DNA of 64,000 nucleotides from a virus, in the IMG/VR virus record IMGVR_UViG_3300032291_003216, positions 1 through 64,000 of that record. One strand, written 5' to 3'. Positions 1-8,019 of the stretch are shown here, piece after piece; position 1 is the first letter of the stretch; each line of letters opens with the position of its first letter. Made by a program: the position numbers and the translations under genes. The notes beneath the pieces are model-generated. The model ran no database searches. It was not told the DNA's origin and worked only from the letters and a program-made list of their open reading frames with translations.

Positions 1-43
1 TACTGCGCGCGCTACGGGGTGAAGATGCCGCCCCGCGACATCG

Positions 44-847
44 CTACTTCGCGGGCAAAGCGAGGATCGTAGCGAGCAGCGCCGAGTCCTTCGCCGCGAC
101 CTTCGCCTTCGCCTCAACGTCCGTACACTTCAGTACGGACGCAACGCAGGCGATGGTCCGCGGCCCGACGATGCCGTCGACCGGACCCAGCGCGTAGCCG
201 GCTCGAGAGAGCAGCGCCTGGAGGACGGCCTCGTAGGTGGATAGGTCGCCGTGGCCCACGAGGATGGCGCCGACGCGCGCCGCCTGCTCGTAGCCGAGGC
301 GGTCCTTCACGCCCTTCAGCTCGCCCCAGTAGTCGAAGTGCCACGCCTCAGACGCGCCCTCGTCGGCCTGCTTGATGATGGGCTCCCAGCCGAGCGGACG
401 GGCGATCTCCCACAGCTTGTCGAGCTGCTTGTCCGCCGGTACGCCGGGGAACGCGAGCACGCCAAGGTGAACGTCGATGGCGCGGCCCGCGTTGTGGCAG
501 CTACGACCCGGCGCGGCCACGAAGGCCGCCTTCATGGTCTTCGCGTTCCACTTCTCGGAGCTGGTCGACGGCTTGCCGGCGTCAACCCACGCATCGTACT
601 TCGCGCGGGCCGCCTGCTGCACCTCGACGTTGCGGTGAAGCTCGGTGACGCGGAAGTCGCCGCCAGCCTTGAACACGGCGTCGGACAGCGCCTTGAGCGC
701 AACCGCAGCCTCAGGCACGGCGACGCCGGCCTTGCCGAGCTTGCACAGCGACACGCAGCCCTCGCGAGGACCACCCGTCTTTCCTGCCTTGTCGTAACTC
801 GACGCGATGGTCACGTCCACGGGAACCAGAGAGATCGGCGCGCTCAT
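44..847 (-). CDS. Endolysin: M15-type peptidase plus peptidoglycan-binding domain
   Basis: Predicted cell-wall hydrolase of 267 aa. Residues about 60-180 look like a VanY/M15 D-Ala-D-Ala peptidase. The zinc-ligand pattern is visible as H118 and D125 in SCHNAGRAIDVH and H170 in EAWHFDYW. Residues about 203-262 resemble a PG_binding_1 repeat (LQALLSRAGYALGPVDG, then VGPRT). No signal peptide is seen, so release probably needs a holin. It is the last gene of the long minus-strand structural run, the usual place for lysis. M15 family membership follows from the motif; the exact bond cut is not known. It could also be a virion-carried hydrolase. Confidence 0.85.
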   Translation of the reverse strand: MSAPISLVPVDVTIASSYDKAGKTGGPREGCVSLCKLGKAGVAVPEAAVALKALSDAVFKAGGDFRVTELHRNVEVQQAARAKYDAWVDAGKPSTSSEKWNAKTMKAAFVAAPGRSCHNAGRAIDVHLGVLAFPGVPADKQLDKLWEIARPLGWEPIIKQADEGASEAWHFDYWGELKGVKDRLGYEQAARVGAILVGHGDLSTYEAVLQALLSRAGYALGPVDGIVGPRTIACVASVLKCTDVEAKAKVAAKDSALLATILALPAK

Positions 848-857
848 CGTGTACTCC

Positions 858-2357
858 TTAGATGTCTTCGACCCAGATGATCGACGCGCTCACGTCACTC
901 GCGTTCGCGCTGTACGCCGTGATGGTCAGCACGTCGCCCGCCTGCATGAACAGAGCGAGGTCCGTCACGGACTCCGTGGCGTTGCCGGCCTTGCTGACGG
1001 AGAAGGCGTAGACCTGCGTGCCGGATCCAATGGCGAACCCCGTCGCCGCTGAGTCGTAGTCGGACGCGCTGGTGTTGGCGTTGACGCGCGCGAACTGGGG
1101 TGCGGTCAGCGTCCCGTTCTTGTAGACCTTGAAGTCGACGGTCTTCGTGCCGTCGCACGCCACGCTGAAGCGGTCGATCTGAAGCTGCGCCGTCGAGAGC
1201 CGGTTGAGGTAGACCGTGCTCGCGCGCAGCGAGATCACCGGCGTCTCCGTCGCAGATCCGATGCTCTTCGTGGCCGTCGCGCCAAACTGCGCCCCCAGAA
1301 ACGTGACTGGGCCTTCGACGAACGCGCCACCCGAGGCGCCGTACATCGTGACCGACGTACCGGTGCCCGTGTTCTTGGACTCCCACGTCAGGTACAGATT
1401 CGGATTTCGCAGGACCGTGCTGGTGCGCGTGTTGGCGTTCCGCACGACATGCACGAGCGTCGGTCGGCCGGTCTGGCCGTTCACGATGTAGAAGTAGGCG
1501 TCGCCGTAGCCGAGGTACTGGAACTGCACGCCGTAGACGTTGCCCTTCGTCGGGTCGAGCGTGACCTTGCTCGGGCTGAACTGGCCTCCGTCCATGCGGT
1601 CCACGTTCCACGTCGACTGCGGGATGAACTGCTCTGTCGGCGCCACGCCGAGCGTCAGGATGGCGAACGTGCCCGCCGCACCGCTGGTGCCCGCGTTGAA
1701 CGTCGATGCGCCTGCCGGCCCTGCGATGCGCCGAGTGAAGTAGACGACGTTGCCGACGGCGGCCGCGTCCCAGCCGCCAGCGGCAGAGGAGTAGTTGGCC
1801 GCTGCGATCTCAGCCGCGGTCACGCTGGTGTTCGCGCCGTTGGTGACCGGCACCGTTACGGCCGGGCCGCCGTCGAGCGTCACCGTCACGTTCGTGGCGC
1901 TACCTGCCTTGACCGTGATGGTCAGCGTCTGCACCTCGACGGTCGCCGCCTCGGTGTAGAGGATGCCGAACACCGTGTCGCGGTAGCCGAACTGGTAGCC
2001 CGCCTCAATGTTGTAGAGGCCGGCCATCTGCTGATTGCCCGTGCTGCCAGCGGTGAACCGCGCGGTCCACTTCGCCATCGTGGCCTGCCCAGCGCGGTAC
2101 TTCGCCACCTTCTTCGACGTCAGGCGCGCGTAGCCCGTGGTGCTTGTGCCGCTCGTCATGATGGCTTCGCCGTTGAGCGAAGTCACGGAGGCGCCCGTGC
2201 CGAACGTGTCCGTCGTCGTGAGCAGGGCGTTCAAGCCGCTGACGAACGCGACCTGGCTCGTCGGAGTCGGCGACACCGTCTCCAGCTCGCCGAACCCCGA
2301 GAGCGGGCCGCTGATCTGAACCGAGTCACTGAAGAGTGCGGGGTAGACCTGACGCAT
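858..2357 (-). CDS. Virion/tail-associated protein, beta-rich
   Basis: 499 aa, rich in Thr, Ser, Gly and Val with many short alternating stretches, the composition of phage fibre or tail-surface proteins. No catalytic motif was recognised. The ATG at 2357 is preferred over the GTG at 2360 because it overlaps the upstream stop as TGATG and has AAGG just upstream. It lies between the endolysin and a membrane-anchored coiled-coil protein, in the distal part of the tail/lysis cluster. Receptor binding or capsid decoration are both possible; this is inferred from composition and position only. Confidence 0.65.
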   Translation of the reverse strand: MRQVYPALFSDSVQISGPLSGFGELETVSPTPTSQVAFVSGLNALLTTTDTFGTGASVTSLNGEAIMTSGTSTTGYARLTSKKVAKYRAGQATMAKWTARFTAGSTGNQQMAGLYNIEAGYQFGYRDTVFGILYTEAATVEVQTLTITVKAGSATNVTVTLDGGPAVTVPVTNGANTSVTAAEIAAANYSSAAGGWDAAAVGNVVYFTRRIAGPAGASTFNAGTSGAAGTFAILTLGVAPTEQFIPQSTWNVDRMDGGQFSPSKVTLDPTKGNVYGVQFQYLGYGDAYFYIVNGQTGRPTLVHVVRNANTRTSTVLRNPNLYLTWESKNTGTGTSVTMYGASGGAFVEGPVTFLGAQFGATATKSIGSATETPVISLRASTVYLNRLSTAQLQIDRFSVACDGTKTVDFKVYKNGTLTAPQFARVNANTSASDYDSAATGFAIGSGTQVYAFSVSKAGNATESVTDLALFMQAGDVLTITAYSANASDVSASIIWVEDI

Positions 2358-3028
2358 CACGCCTTACCGGCCACGCTCTTCTTGAGCGCCACGATGTCCT
2401 TCTCGTGCTTCTTGACGAGCTTCTCCAGCCCTTCGGCGTCGAAGTCGTCGGGCAGTCCGAGCGAAGCCTTCTCCGTCTTTCCCAGACGAGCCTCGAGCGA
2501 CGCGAGCTTGGCGTCGACCTCCGTCTGCTTCACAGCGCACGGGGGCGGCTGGGCGCCCTGAAGACCGGCCTGCTGCGCATCGATCTCCATGCGCTTCATC
2601 GCTTGCTCGTGCTTCTGCTCCGAGAACTTGTTCCAGAACTTCCACCCGGCGCCGCCTCCGACTACGACGATCACCGCGAGGACCACCATCAGCGTCGGGT
2701 TGCCGCCGGCGAGGCCCTGAAGCTGCGTGAGGTCGACCGGCGCTTCCGTCAGCGCCTCGGTGGGGAGGGCCTGCGCGTGCTGCGCAGGCAGCGGCTCAAC
2801 CGCCACAGGAGCCTCAACAGGGACGACAGCAGGCGCCTCAACGGATGGCTCGGTCGACGCAACGACGGGCTCAGGAGATACCTCGGGCATGATCTTGTCC
2901 TCGTTGTACGAGAAAGAGAAGATGACCCCCTCGGGAATCTGGCAGCCCCGTAGTTGGTCGGCGGTGGTCGTCGTCAGCCAGATGCGCTGGCCGGGCTCGA
3001 TCCCGCAGTCGACGAGCCCGCTGTCCAC
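2357..3028 (-). CDS. Membrane-anchored coiled-coil protein, possible holin or spanin-like lysis protein
   Basis: 223 aa. Residues 1-46 form a small Cys-containing segment. They are followed by a Pro/Ala/Val/Glu-rich linker, one strong transmembrane segment at about 113-136 (PTLMVVLAVIVVVGGG), and a charged helical region with heptad-like spacing to the C-terminus. The GTG start at 3028 sits one base after the upstream stop. An ATG at 2890 has a better ribosome site (GAGGA, 7-nt spacer), so a 177-aa form starting MPEVSPEP is possible. Codons upstream of 2890 end mostly in G or C, like coding DNA here, so the long form is kept. One membrane span plus a coiled coil near an endolysin suggests lysis; this is inference. 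Confidence 0.6.
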   Translation of the reverse strand: MDSGLVDCGIEPGQRIWLTTTTADQLRGCQIPEGVIFSFSYNEDKIMPEVSPEPVVASTEPSVEAPAVVPVEAPVAVEPLPAQHAQALPTEALTEAPVDLTQLQGLAGGNPTLMVVLAVIVVVGGGAGWKFWNKFSEQKHEQAMKRMEIDAQQAGLQGAQPPPCAVKQTEVDAKLASLEARLGKTEKASLGLPDDFDAEGLEKLVKKHEKDIVALKKSVAGKA

Positions 3029-3029
3029 C

Positions 3030-3215
3030 TTAGTCGAGCACGTCGAGCGCGACCTTGGCGGTCAGCGACGTGAGTCGACGGAGCAGCTCCTTGCTCTCGG
3101 AGGGGTCGAGCTTGACCTTGCCGGCGTCGTCCTTGCGGAGCGCCTTGTCGAGGAACTGGCCGAGGTCGATCAGCTCGGCGCCGAGGGCGATGGCTTCATC
3201 AGTGGTGAACGGCAT
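3030..3215 (-). CDS. Small acidic helical protein, unknown function
   Basis: 61 aa, predicted mostly helical (LIDLGQFLDKALRKDD, then SKELLRRLTSLTAK). The ATG follows TAGGAGACACC, a strong ribosome site that also contains the stop codon of the preceding gene. It sits in the lysis/tail-end cluster. No family recognised. Confidence 0.65.
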   Translation of the reverse strand: MPFTTDEAIALGAELIDLGQFLDKALRKDDAGKVKLDPSESKELLRRLTSLTAKVALDVLD

Positions 3216-3223
3216 GGTGTCTC

Positions 3224-3439
3224 CTACGCGAAGAACTGGCAGATGAGTGTGTCGGTGGCGTCGAAGCCCTTGCAGAAGCCGACCGCGGCGGCGGTGTCCT
3301 CGACCACGGCCACGCGGCCGGGGATGCTCTGCTCGCCGTCCGGCACGTCGCCCGTCGCAACGGCGAACACGTCCGGTGCAACCACCAACTTCTTGATGTT
3401 GCCGTTTGCATCGAGGACAGCGTTGAGATAGGAGTACAT
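3224..3439 (-). CDS. Small protein of unknown function
   Basis: 71 aa beginning MYSYLNAVLDANGNIKK. A longer reading frame to 3511 exists, but the internal ATG at 3439 has GAGGA with a 7-nt spacer and the N-terminal extension would overlap the upstream gene. Short beta-rich sequence with an Asp/Gly turn near the start; resembles small fibre-associated phage proteins in composition only. Its TAG stop is part of the next gene's ribosome site. Confidence 0.6.
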   Translation of the reverse strand: MYSYLNAVLDANGNIKKLVVAPDVFAVATGDVPDGEQSIPGRVAVVEDTAAAVGFCKGFDATDTLICQFFA

Positions 3440-3449
3440 GTCAGAGTCC

Positions 3450-4436
3450 TCAGTAGAGGAGAAGGCAGGCGTCTGCCTGCGTCGTGGTAGAAGCACCGAC
3501 GACGTATCCAATGGTCGTGCCCGAGGCGTCCCACTTCAAGCGCGACACCGAGTCCTTGATGATGAACATGTTCCGGCTCTGGCCGCACCAGTAGCCGAGC
3601 AGCGTGCCGGACAGGATGTTACAGAATGGGATGCGCACGATGTCGTTGTTCGCCGCGAGCATCACGTTGCTGACCGTGCCGGTAAGCAGGCGGTAGTTCG
3701 TGTTGCCCGCGCCACCGAACATGACCGTGGAGCCGGGAGCAAAGCACGCGAAGTGAGCCGAGCCGTTGAGGTTGGACCCAGCGAGGAAGTTGCCATCGGC
3801 CGCGCCAAGCGACCAGAAGGCATTGTTCGTTGTGGCCAAGCTACCGGACCCACCCATGAAGTAGAGCCGGCCGTCGCTCTCGCAGTTGCCTGTCGCGCTG
3901 GACAACGGGTCAAACAGCGCGCCGAACGTCGCAAATGACGTGAGGCCCGTGCTCGCCTGCGCGTACTGGAGGATGCAACCCTCCTGGCTCTCCCACATCG
4001 CGACGGAGTCGTAGGCGACCGTGGCGAAAGCGCGCGTCGCGCGCCAGTAGCCGCTGAAGCCAGTCGTGAACGGCTGCGAGTTGGTCCAGCTCGTATAGGC
4101 GCCAGCGGCCCGCGCCATGCCGACCTTCACAAGGTTTCCGACACCCGCGGTGTCGGGCGTCAGGAACGTGTACGACGTCGTCGCCGCGTCACCTGCGATG
4201 ATATACTTCATCGAGAGCGCGTTGATCGGCGGCGTGCCGTAGGCGGCGACCGCTGTCACCCCGGTGCCCTCCTGTGCCCACGTCCACGCGCTGCCGGATC
4301 CCGGCGTCCGCGCCGAGCCGTCCGCGTAGGTCGTCGCGATCCCGAGCTGGTACACCGCCTCGTTGGAGAGGTTGATGCTTCCGGCGGTGAACGTCTGAAC
4401 GCCGACGTAACGCCAGTTGAGCGGAGACAGCGCCAT
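3450..4436 (-). CDS. Virion protein, probable tail fibre or tail-surface component
   Basis: 328 aa, rich in aromatic residues, Gly, Ser and Thr, with repeated short beta-like segments; no enzyme motif seen. It is joined to the upstream fibre gene by a one-base TAATG overlap and so is probably translationally coupled to it. The neighbours share fibre-like features, and this may be the distal or receptor-facing part of the same assembly. Function inferred from position and composition. Confidence 0.6.
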   Translation of the reverse strand: MALSPLNWRYVGVQTFTAGSINLSNEAVYQLGIATTYADGSARTPGSGSAWTWAQEGTGVTAVAAYGTPPINALSMKYIIAGDAATTSYTFLTPDTAGVGNLVKVGMARAAGAYTSWTNSQPFTTGFSGYWRATRAFATVAYDSVAMWESQEGCILQYAQASTGLTSFATFGALFDPLSSATGNCESDGRLYFMGGSGSLATTNNAFWSLGAADGNFLAGSNLNGSAHFACFAPGSTVMFGGAGNTNYRLLTGTVSNVMLAANNDIVRIPFCNILSGTLLGYWCGQSRNMFIIKDSVSRLKWDASGTTIGYVVGASTTTQADACLLLY

Positions 4437-5137
4437 TAGATGAAGCTCCCCGGCCCGACTGCGGCGTCGGCGCCGTAGTCAAGGACCGCGTCGTTGCGGG
4501 GGATGTATTCGATGTCCAGCGTCTTGTCCTGATTCGCGCCGACGGCGATGGCCGCAGCGACGACCGAGAACTGGAGGACGCCGCCAACGTACGTCAGGAC
4601 CGATCCCTCGACCGTGGCCTGAATCGTCTGGGCCGCGCCGGTGCCGTTGAACCCGGCGACAGAATTCGTCGTGCCGGTGTGTCCGGAAGCAGACCACCCG
4701 AGCGTTGAGAGAGAAGGATGCGACGTGACGGGAGCCGACCCGCTCGAGGCCGTCGTGACGCGGCCCTTCGCGTCGACCGTGACGCTGGCGTAGGTGTAGG
4801 AGCCGGCCGGCGACGGCGATAGCGAAGCGAGGCCCAGCGTGACGTTGCCGCCCGCGCCACCGTCCGTTCGCGTCAGCTCGGTCGACGTAACGGCCAGCAC
4901 GCGCTCGTTGGTGAGCGTCGCGTCGGACGACATGAGGACGTACTGCGCGCCGACCGGGGCCAGCGTCGGCAGCGTCGGCGTGCCGTGCGTGTGGTCGCCG
5001 CGGGCGTAGTCAGTCGACGAGCCGACCGCGCTCGCCTGGCCGAACGATGTCTCGGTGACGACCGTCGAGGCAGGCGTGCCGCCGCCTCCACCGCCACCAG
5101 AACCCGCAGGAGGAGTCGGGAATACCTGAGTGCTCAT
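4436..5137 (-). CDS. Tail fibre-like protein with HxH trimer motif
   Basis: 233 aa. The N-terminus MSTQVFPT, followed by a Gly-rich hinge ending GGGTPAS, is nearly repeated at the start of the glycine-rich adhesin gene at 6228, which suggests a shared attachment tag. Residues about 40-55 contain STDYARGDHTHGTP; the DHTH segment is of the HxH type that binds metal in trimeric phage fibres. A later segment (VTVDAKGRVTTASSG) is common in fibre proteins. The ATG at 5137 is chosen because it overlaps the upstream stop as ATGA; an in-frame GTG lies 12 bases earlier. Confidence 0.7.
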   Translation of the reverse strand: MSTQVFPTPPAGSGGGGGGGTPASTVVTETSFGQASAVGSSTDYARGDHTHGTPTLPTLAPVGAQYVLMSSDATLTNERVLAVTSTELTRTDGGAGGNVTLGLASLSPSPAGSYTYASVTVDAKGRVTTASSGSAPVTSHPSLSTLGWSASGHTGTTNSVAGFNGTGAAQTIQATVEGSVLTYVGGVLQFSVVAAAIAVGANQDKTLDIEYIPRNDAVLDYGADAAVGPGSFI

Positions 5138-5328
5138 GCGGGCTCCCACTCAGCGACGGTGCCTTCGTCGTTCATCGTGACGACGCATGGGAACGTCCAG
5201 CTCTCGACGATGCTCTGCGCTTCCCAGACGGGCGGGCAGGTCATGTAGTACCCGCCGCAGCCGTTCGCGATGGCAAGATCACGGGCCTCGTCGGCCGTCA
5301 TCGTCGCAGAGGCGATCAGGTACTTCAT
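5134..5328 (-). CDS. Small protein between two fibre genes
   Basis: 64 aa starting MKYLIASATMTADEARD, with an N-terminal helix and two Cys (GCGGYYMTCPP). It overlaps the downstream fibre gene by ATGA and begins 3 bases after the upstream adhesin gene, so the three are likely made together. It might be a fibre chaperone or attachment protein; no family recognised. Confidence 0.6.
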   Translation of the reverse strand: MKYLIASATMTADEARDLAIANGCGGYYMTCPPVWEAQSIVESWTFPCVVTMNDEGTVAEWEPA

Positions 5329-5331
5329 GTC

Positions 5332-6228
5332 TCACCCCATCTTCAACGTGCGAGCGATTCCAGCGTTGCCTGCTGTGCCGGCGACGCCCGTCCCGACGGG
5401 CGTACCGCCGGTGCCGCCGCTGGCTGTGACGCTGCCGAGCGTGCCGGACTGGTACATGACGACGACGTACCCGCCACCGCCACCACCTCCGCCACCGCCG
5501 TTCGCCCCGCCAGATGCGTTGCCGCCGTTGCCGCCGTTGGCGCTGATCCGTCCGGAGTTGACGATGTTCTTCGCCGCGACCCAGACGCCACCGCCACCGC
5601 CCCCGCCGCCGCCACCTGTGGTCCCAGCGGTGGAGCTGCCACCACCCCCGCCGCCAGACCCGCCGTTGAGCGTGCTGGGCGAGCCGCCGCGGCCCCAGAT
5701 GTGGCCCAGCGTGATGCAGGGCCAGACCGTGTTGAGGTTGATCTGCGTCGAGTACGAGTTGGCCGTTCCTGCGCTGCCGCCGGCGTTCGCGCCGCCTGCG
5801 CCGCCCGCTCCGCCTGTCGGACTGACGAACGAGGCGTTGACGGTGCAGCCGTTGCTGTTGCTCCCGAAGCCACCGACGGTGCCTCCCGCAGAACCGTTAC
5901 CGCCTGCGCCTGCCAGCGCGCCGAGCGCACCACGCGCGCCGAGCCCCAAGCCGGCCGTAGCGCCCGTTGCCGCACCGCCGTCGTCGTTGATGGAGCCTGT
6001 GGCCGCGATAGTCAGCGTGTTGAGCACATAGAGATGGAAGCCGGCCGGCTTGACGTTGTGGCCTGCACCGATGGTGAGGTTGTTGTAGAACGTGTCGCGA
6101 GTGAGCGTCACGTCTCCGACCGTGGTCAGGTCACCGTCGATACCGTGCCCGAACCATCCGTCAGACTGGATCGCAGGTGTCCCGCCGCCACCTGTCGTCG
6201 GTACGGTCGGGAAGACCTGCGTACTCAC
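5332..6228 (-). CDS. Glycine-rich adhesin-like tail tip protein
   Basis: 298 aa. The N-terminal MSTQVFPTVP tag matches the neighbouring fibre. A beta region with DGDLTTVGDVTLTRD follows. From about residue 80 the protein is dominated by Gly-rich blocks, including runs of 6-10 Gly separated by short loops (NGGNGGNASGG). This is the look of polyglycine type-II helix receptor-binding domains such as the T-even-type gp38 adhesins. The GTG start overlaps the upstream stop as GTGA. A host-recognition role is inferred; the Gly-run architecture is seen directly. Confidence 0.65.
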   Translation of the reverse strand: MSTQVFPTVPTTGGGGTPAIQSDGWFGHGIDGDLTTVGDVTLTRDTFYNNLTIGAGHNVKPAGFHLYVLNTLTIAATGSINDDGGAATGATAGLGLGARGALGALAGAGGNGSAGGTVGGFGSNSNGCTVNASFVSPTGGAGGAGGANAGGSAGTANSYSTQINLNTVWPCITLGHIWGRGGSPSTLNGGSGGGGGGSSTAGTTGGGGGGGGGGVWVAAKNIVNSGRISANGGNGGNASGGANGGGGGGGGGGYVVVMYQSGTLGSVTASGGTGGTPVGTGVAGTAGNAGIARTLKMG

Positions 6229-6629
6229 CCGACCACCTCGTAGATGACTTCGTAGGCGAAGGCGTTGTCGGCACCGGCGTTCGGACCAGGCTCGAGGTAG
6301 AACTGGCCCGCGGTGTCGGTCGGGAACACGACGCCGGCGCAGGCCACGTCAAACAGGGCCGCGACGAGCGTGCTGCTCCCCTCAAACTCCATGTCGATGG
6401 ACCCCGCCACGCCGGCCGACGCGCTGTACAGCCGCGGCACGAAGCTGGCAGCGGTTCCCGCCGTCCAGTCGAGCTTGATGCGGAGGACGTTCACCGTCGT
6501 AACGCCGCCACCGGCGTCGATGGTGAGGCGCGTCGAGGCACCGTAGTTGGTGAGGGTGCCGGAAGCGACCTTCACGTTGCCGATGGAAGCGCAGCTCGCG
6601 GAGCCGCCAGAACCAGAACCGCAGGACAT
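6225..6629 (-). CDS. Small beta-rich virion protein
   Basis: 134 aa beginning MSCGSGSGGSAS. The body is beta-like (TNYGASTRLTIDAGGGV) and ends in an aromatic/acidic tail (FAYEVIYEVVG). It overlaps the adhesin gene by GTGA and starts 2 bases after the preceding stop. Its fold pattern resembles the proteins at 6907-7500 and 7579-8010, so these may be small head- or tail-surface proteins. No family recognised. Confidence 0.55.
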   Translation of the reverse strand: MSCGSGSGGSASCASIGNVKVASGTLTNYGASTRLTIDAGGGVTTVNVLRIKLDWTAGTAASFVPRLYSASAGVAGSIDMEFEGSSTLVAALFDVACAGVVFPTDTAGQFYLEPGPNAGADNAFAYEVIYEVVG

Positions 6630-6631
6630 GG

Positions 6632-6892
6632 CTACCTTCCGTTGATGAGGATGTTCTCGATGCGCGCGAGCCGGGCGTCCATCTGCGTCATCTGCGCCTT
6701 GAGCGCCGCGACGTCTTCTTTGACGCCGTCGAGATCGTCGCAGTTGTGCTCTACGGCTGCCTCTTCAGCGCCGCGGGCTTCTTGCCACGTCAACCAGCCG
6801 CCGCCGCCGACGAAGCTCAGCGCCAGCACCCACGCAGGGATCTGAATGGGGCGGCTGACGTTGATCGTTCCCTCACCGGACGGTGTCGGCAT
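6632..6892 (-). CDS. Single-span membrane protein with coiled coil, possible holin/spanin-like
   Basis: 86 aa. A hydrophobic helix at about 17-37 (IQIPAWVLALSFVGGGGWL) is followed by a charged coiled coil (DDLDGVKEDVAALKAQMTQMDARLARIEN). Topology is like small phage lysis proteins and T7-type internal membrane proteins. The ATG at 6892 has GAGGAG with a 7-nt spacer. It sits among fibre genes about 6 kb from the endolysin. A second one-span coiled-coil protein lies at 2357-3028; the pair could cooperate in lysis, which is inference. Confidence 0.6.
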   Translation of the reverse strand: MPTPSGEGTINVSRPIQIPAWVLALSFVGGGGWLTWQEARGAEEAAVEHNCDDLDGVKEDVAALKAQMTQMDARLARIENILINGR

Positions 6893-6906
6893 CGCTCAGC
6901 TCCTCG

Positions 6907-7500
6907 TCAGTTTGCGCGGCCCGAGTCGATCTCCACGATCAACTCGGCACCGGAAGTAGCCGCGTCCGTCTGAAGCAGAACGGAGAGCGAGTTACCCGCG
7001 GCGGGTGTCGTGACCTCAAACTCAAAGACGATGACGATGCTCTCGCCGGGGACGAAAGTCTGGTTCGGTACGTTCACCGTGATGTTGTTCTCGGTGTACG
7101 TCGCGCCGCCGCCAACGTCGAGCGCGCGAGGGATGCCCTGACCCTTCACCAAGCCCGCGATGCTCGACACGTTGCCGCTGGTGTCCTTGCGGCGCACGTC
7201 CATGTTCATCCGGCCCCGCGCACCGGCAGGGGCCGCAGCGACTTGCTGCCACCGGCAACGCGCCCGGATCTGCCCGGCAAAGGAGACGTTGTAGGCGCAG
7301 CGGAGGCTGTAGAGGTACGAGAACTTGATGCCGTTGGCCGTGGTGTCGACGGCCGCGATGGTCGTCGAGGTCAGCGTCGGCACCTTGTTGAGCGCCGCGC
7401 CGGGGATGAGCACGCCATCGGTGTAGGTCGTAGCTGCGACCGCAGTAGACGACGGCGCCGCGTACCAGCCACCGCTGAACATGTTCGCCGAGTCAGCCAT
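6907..7500 (-). CDS. Beta-rich virion protein, unknown function
   Basis: 197 aa from the ATG at 7500 (MADSANMFSGGWYAAP), which has GAGAGGG about 8 nt upstream; an in-frame start at 7530 lacks such a site. The sequence is Thr/Val/Ala rich and beta-like, with VFEFEVTTPAAGNSLSV near the end, typical of surface or fibre-trimer proteins. Directly upstream is a stem-loop with two GCTATCAC motifs, so this gene probably starts a transcript covering the fibre and lysis genes. Confidence 0.6.
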   Translation of the reverse strand: MADSANMFSGGWYAAPSSTAVAATTYTDGVLIPGAALNKVPTLTSTTIAAVDTTANGIKFSYLYSLRCAYNVSFAGQIRARCRWQQVAAAPAGARGRMNMDVRRKDTSGNVSSIAGLVKGQGIPRALDVGGGATYTENNITVNVPNQTFVPGESIVIVFEFEVTTPAAGNSLSVLLQTDAATSGAELIVEIDSGRAN

Positions 7501-7509
7501 ACGTGCGCC

Positions 7510-7558
7510 CTCTCGTGCGTACGCTATCACAAGGCACGAGAGAACGCTATCACACAGG
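7510..7558 (-). promoter_or_regulatory. Regulatory stem-loop with two TGTGATAGC motifs
   Basis: Perfect 9-bp arms CTCTCGTGC (7510-7518) and GCACGAGAG (7534-7542) enclose a GCTATCAC motif (7523-7530), and a second GCTATCAC lies just outside (7546-7553). On the minus strand each reads GTGATAGC, giving two tandem extended -10-like elements (TGTGATAG). The site lies in the 78-bp gap before the gene starting at 7500. The same core recurs before the giant gene (18143-18150) and in the early control region (42261-42268). Promoter or operator is inferred. Confidence 0.5.
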
Positions 7559-7578
7559 GCGAGCTACGCCGCTGCTTT

Positions 7579-8010
7579 CTACGCGCGCCAGTGCAAACGC
7601 AGGTTGCCATTGGCAGTGCCCGCGTTAGTCTTGATCACGACATAGACCGTTCCGCGCACTTCGACCGTCAGCTGCTGGTAGTGGTAGTCGAGGTCAATGC
7701 ACGCGATGGCGGAGCCCTTGGTAGCAGTCGTGAAGCCGAACTGCACGGACGCAGTCTGCTCTGCGGTCAGGGGGATGTCGCCGGCCGCGTCGCGCGCGAG
7801 GAAGAACGTCACGCTGGACGCGCCCGCGGCGATGGTGTCCATCTCGACGGCGAGGTGCTGGAAGTGCGCGAAGTCCGGCACGACAGCGGTGCGCGGCGCG
7901 TTGGTGGGGTCCGCGGTGAGCGTGAACACCTGGTAGCTCGTGGTGAGCGCAGCCTGGTGCTTGTACGAGATGCCGGCGTGGTTGAAGCCGCCGTAGCGTG
8001 CGTTGGACAT
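7579..8010 (-). CDS. Small beta-rich virion protein
   Basis: 143 aa beginning MSNARYGGFNHAG, preceded by a strong TAAGGAGGCATC ribosome site at the end of the giant gene. It is beta-like (SVTFFLARDAAGDIPL, then QLTVEVRGTVYVVIK) without enzyme motifs. The jelly-roll-like composition suggests a small head or tail decoration protein. It is the last gene before the regulatory stem-loop at 7510-7558, so it may be the end of the giant-protein transcript. Confidence 0.55.
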   Translation of the reverse strand: MSNARYGGFNHAGISYKHQAALTTSYQVFTLTADPTNAPRTAVVPDFAHFQHLAVEMDTIAAGASSVTFFLARDAAGDIPLTAEQTASVQFGFTTATKGSAIACIDLDYHYQQLTVEVRGTVYVVIKTNAGTANGNLRLHWRA

Positions 8011-8019
8011 GATGCCTCC

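Noticed and set aside
6907-7530. Longer start for the gene at 6907
   Set aside because: The frame can begin at 7530, but that codon lies inside the regulatory stem-loop and has no ribosome site; the ATG at 7500 has GAGAGGG.
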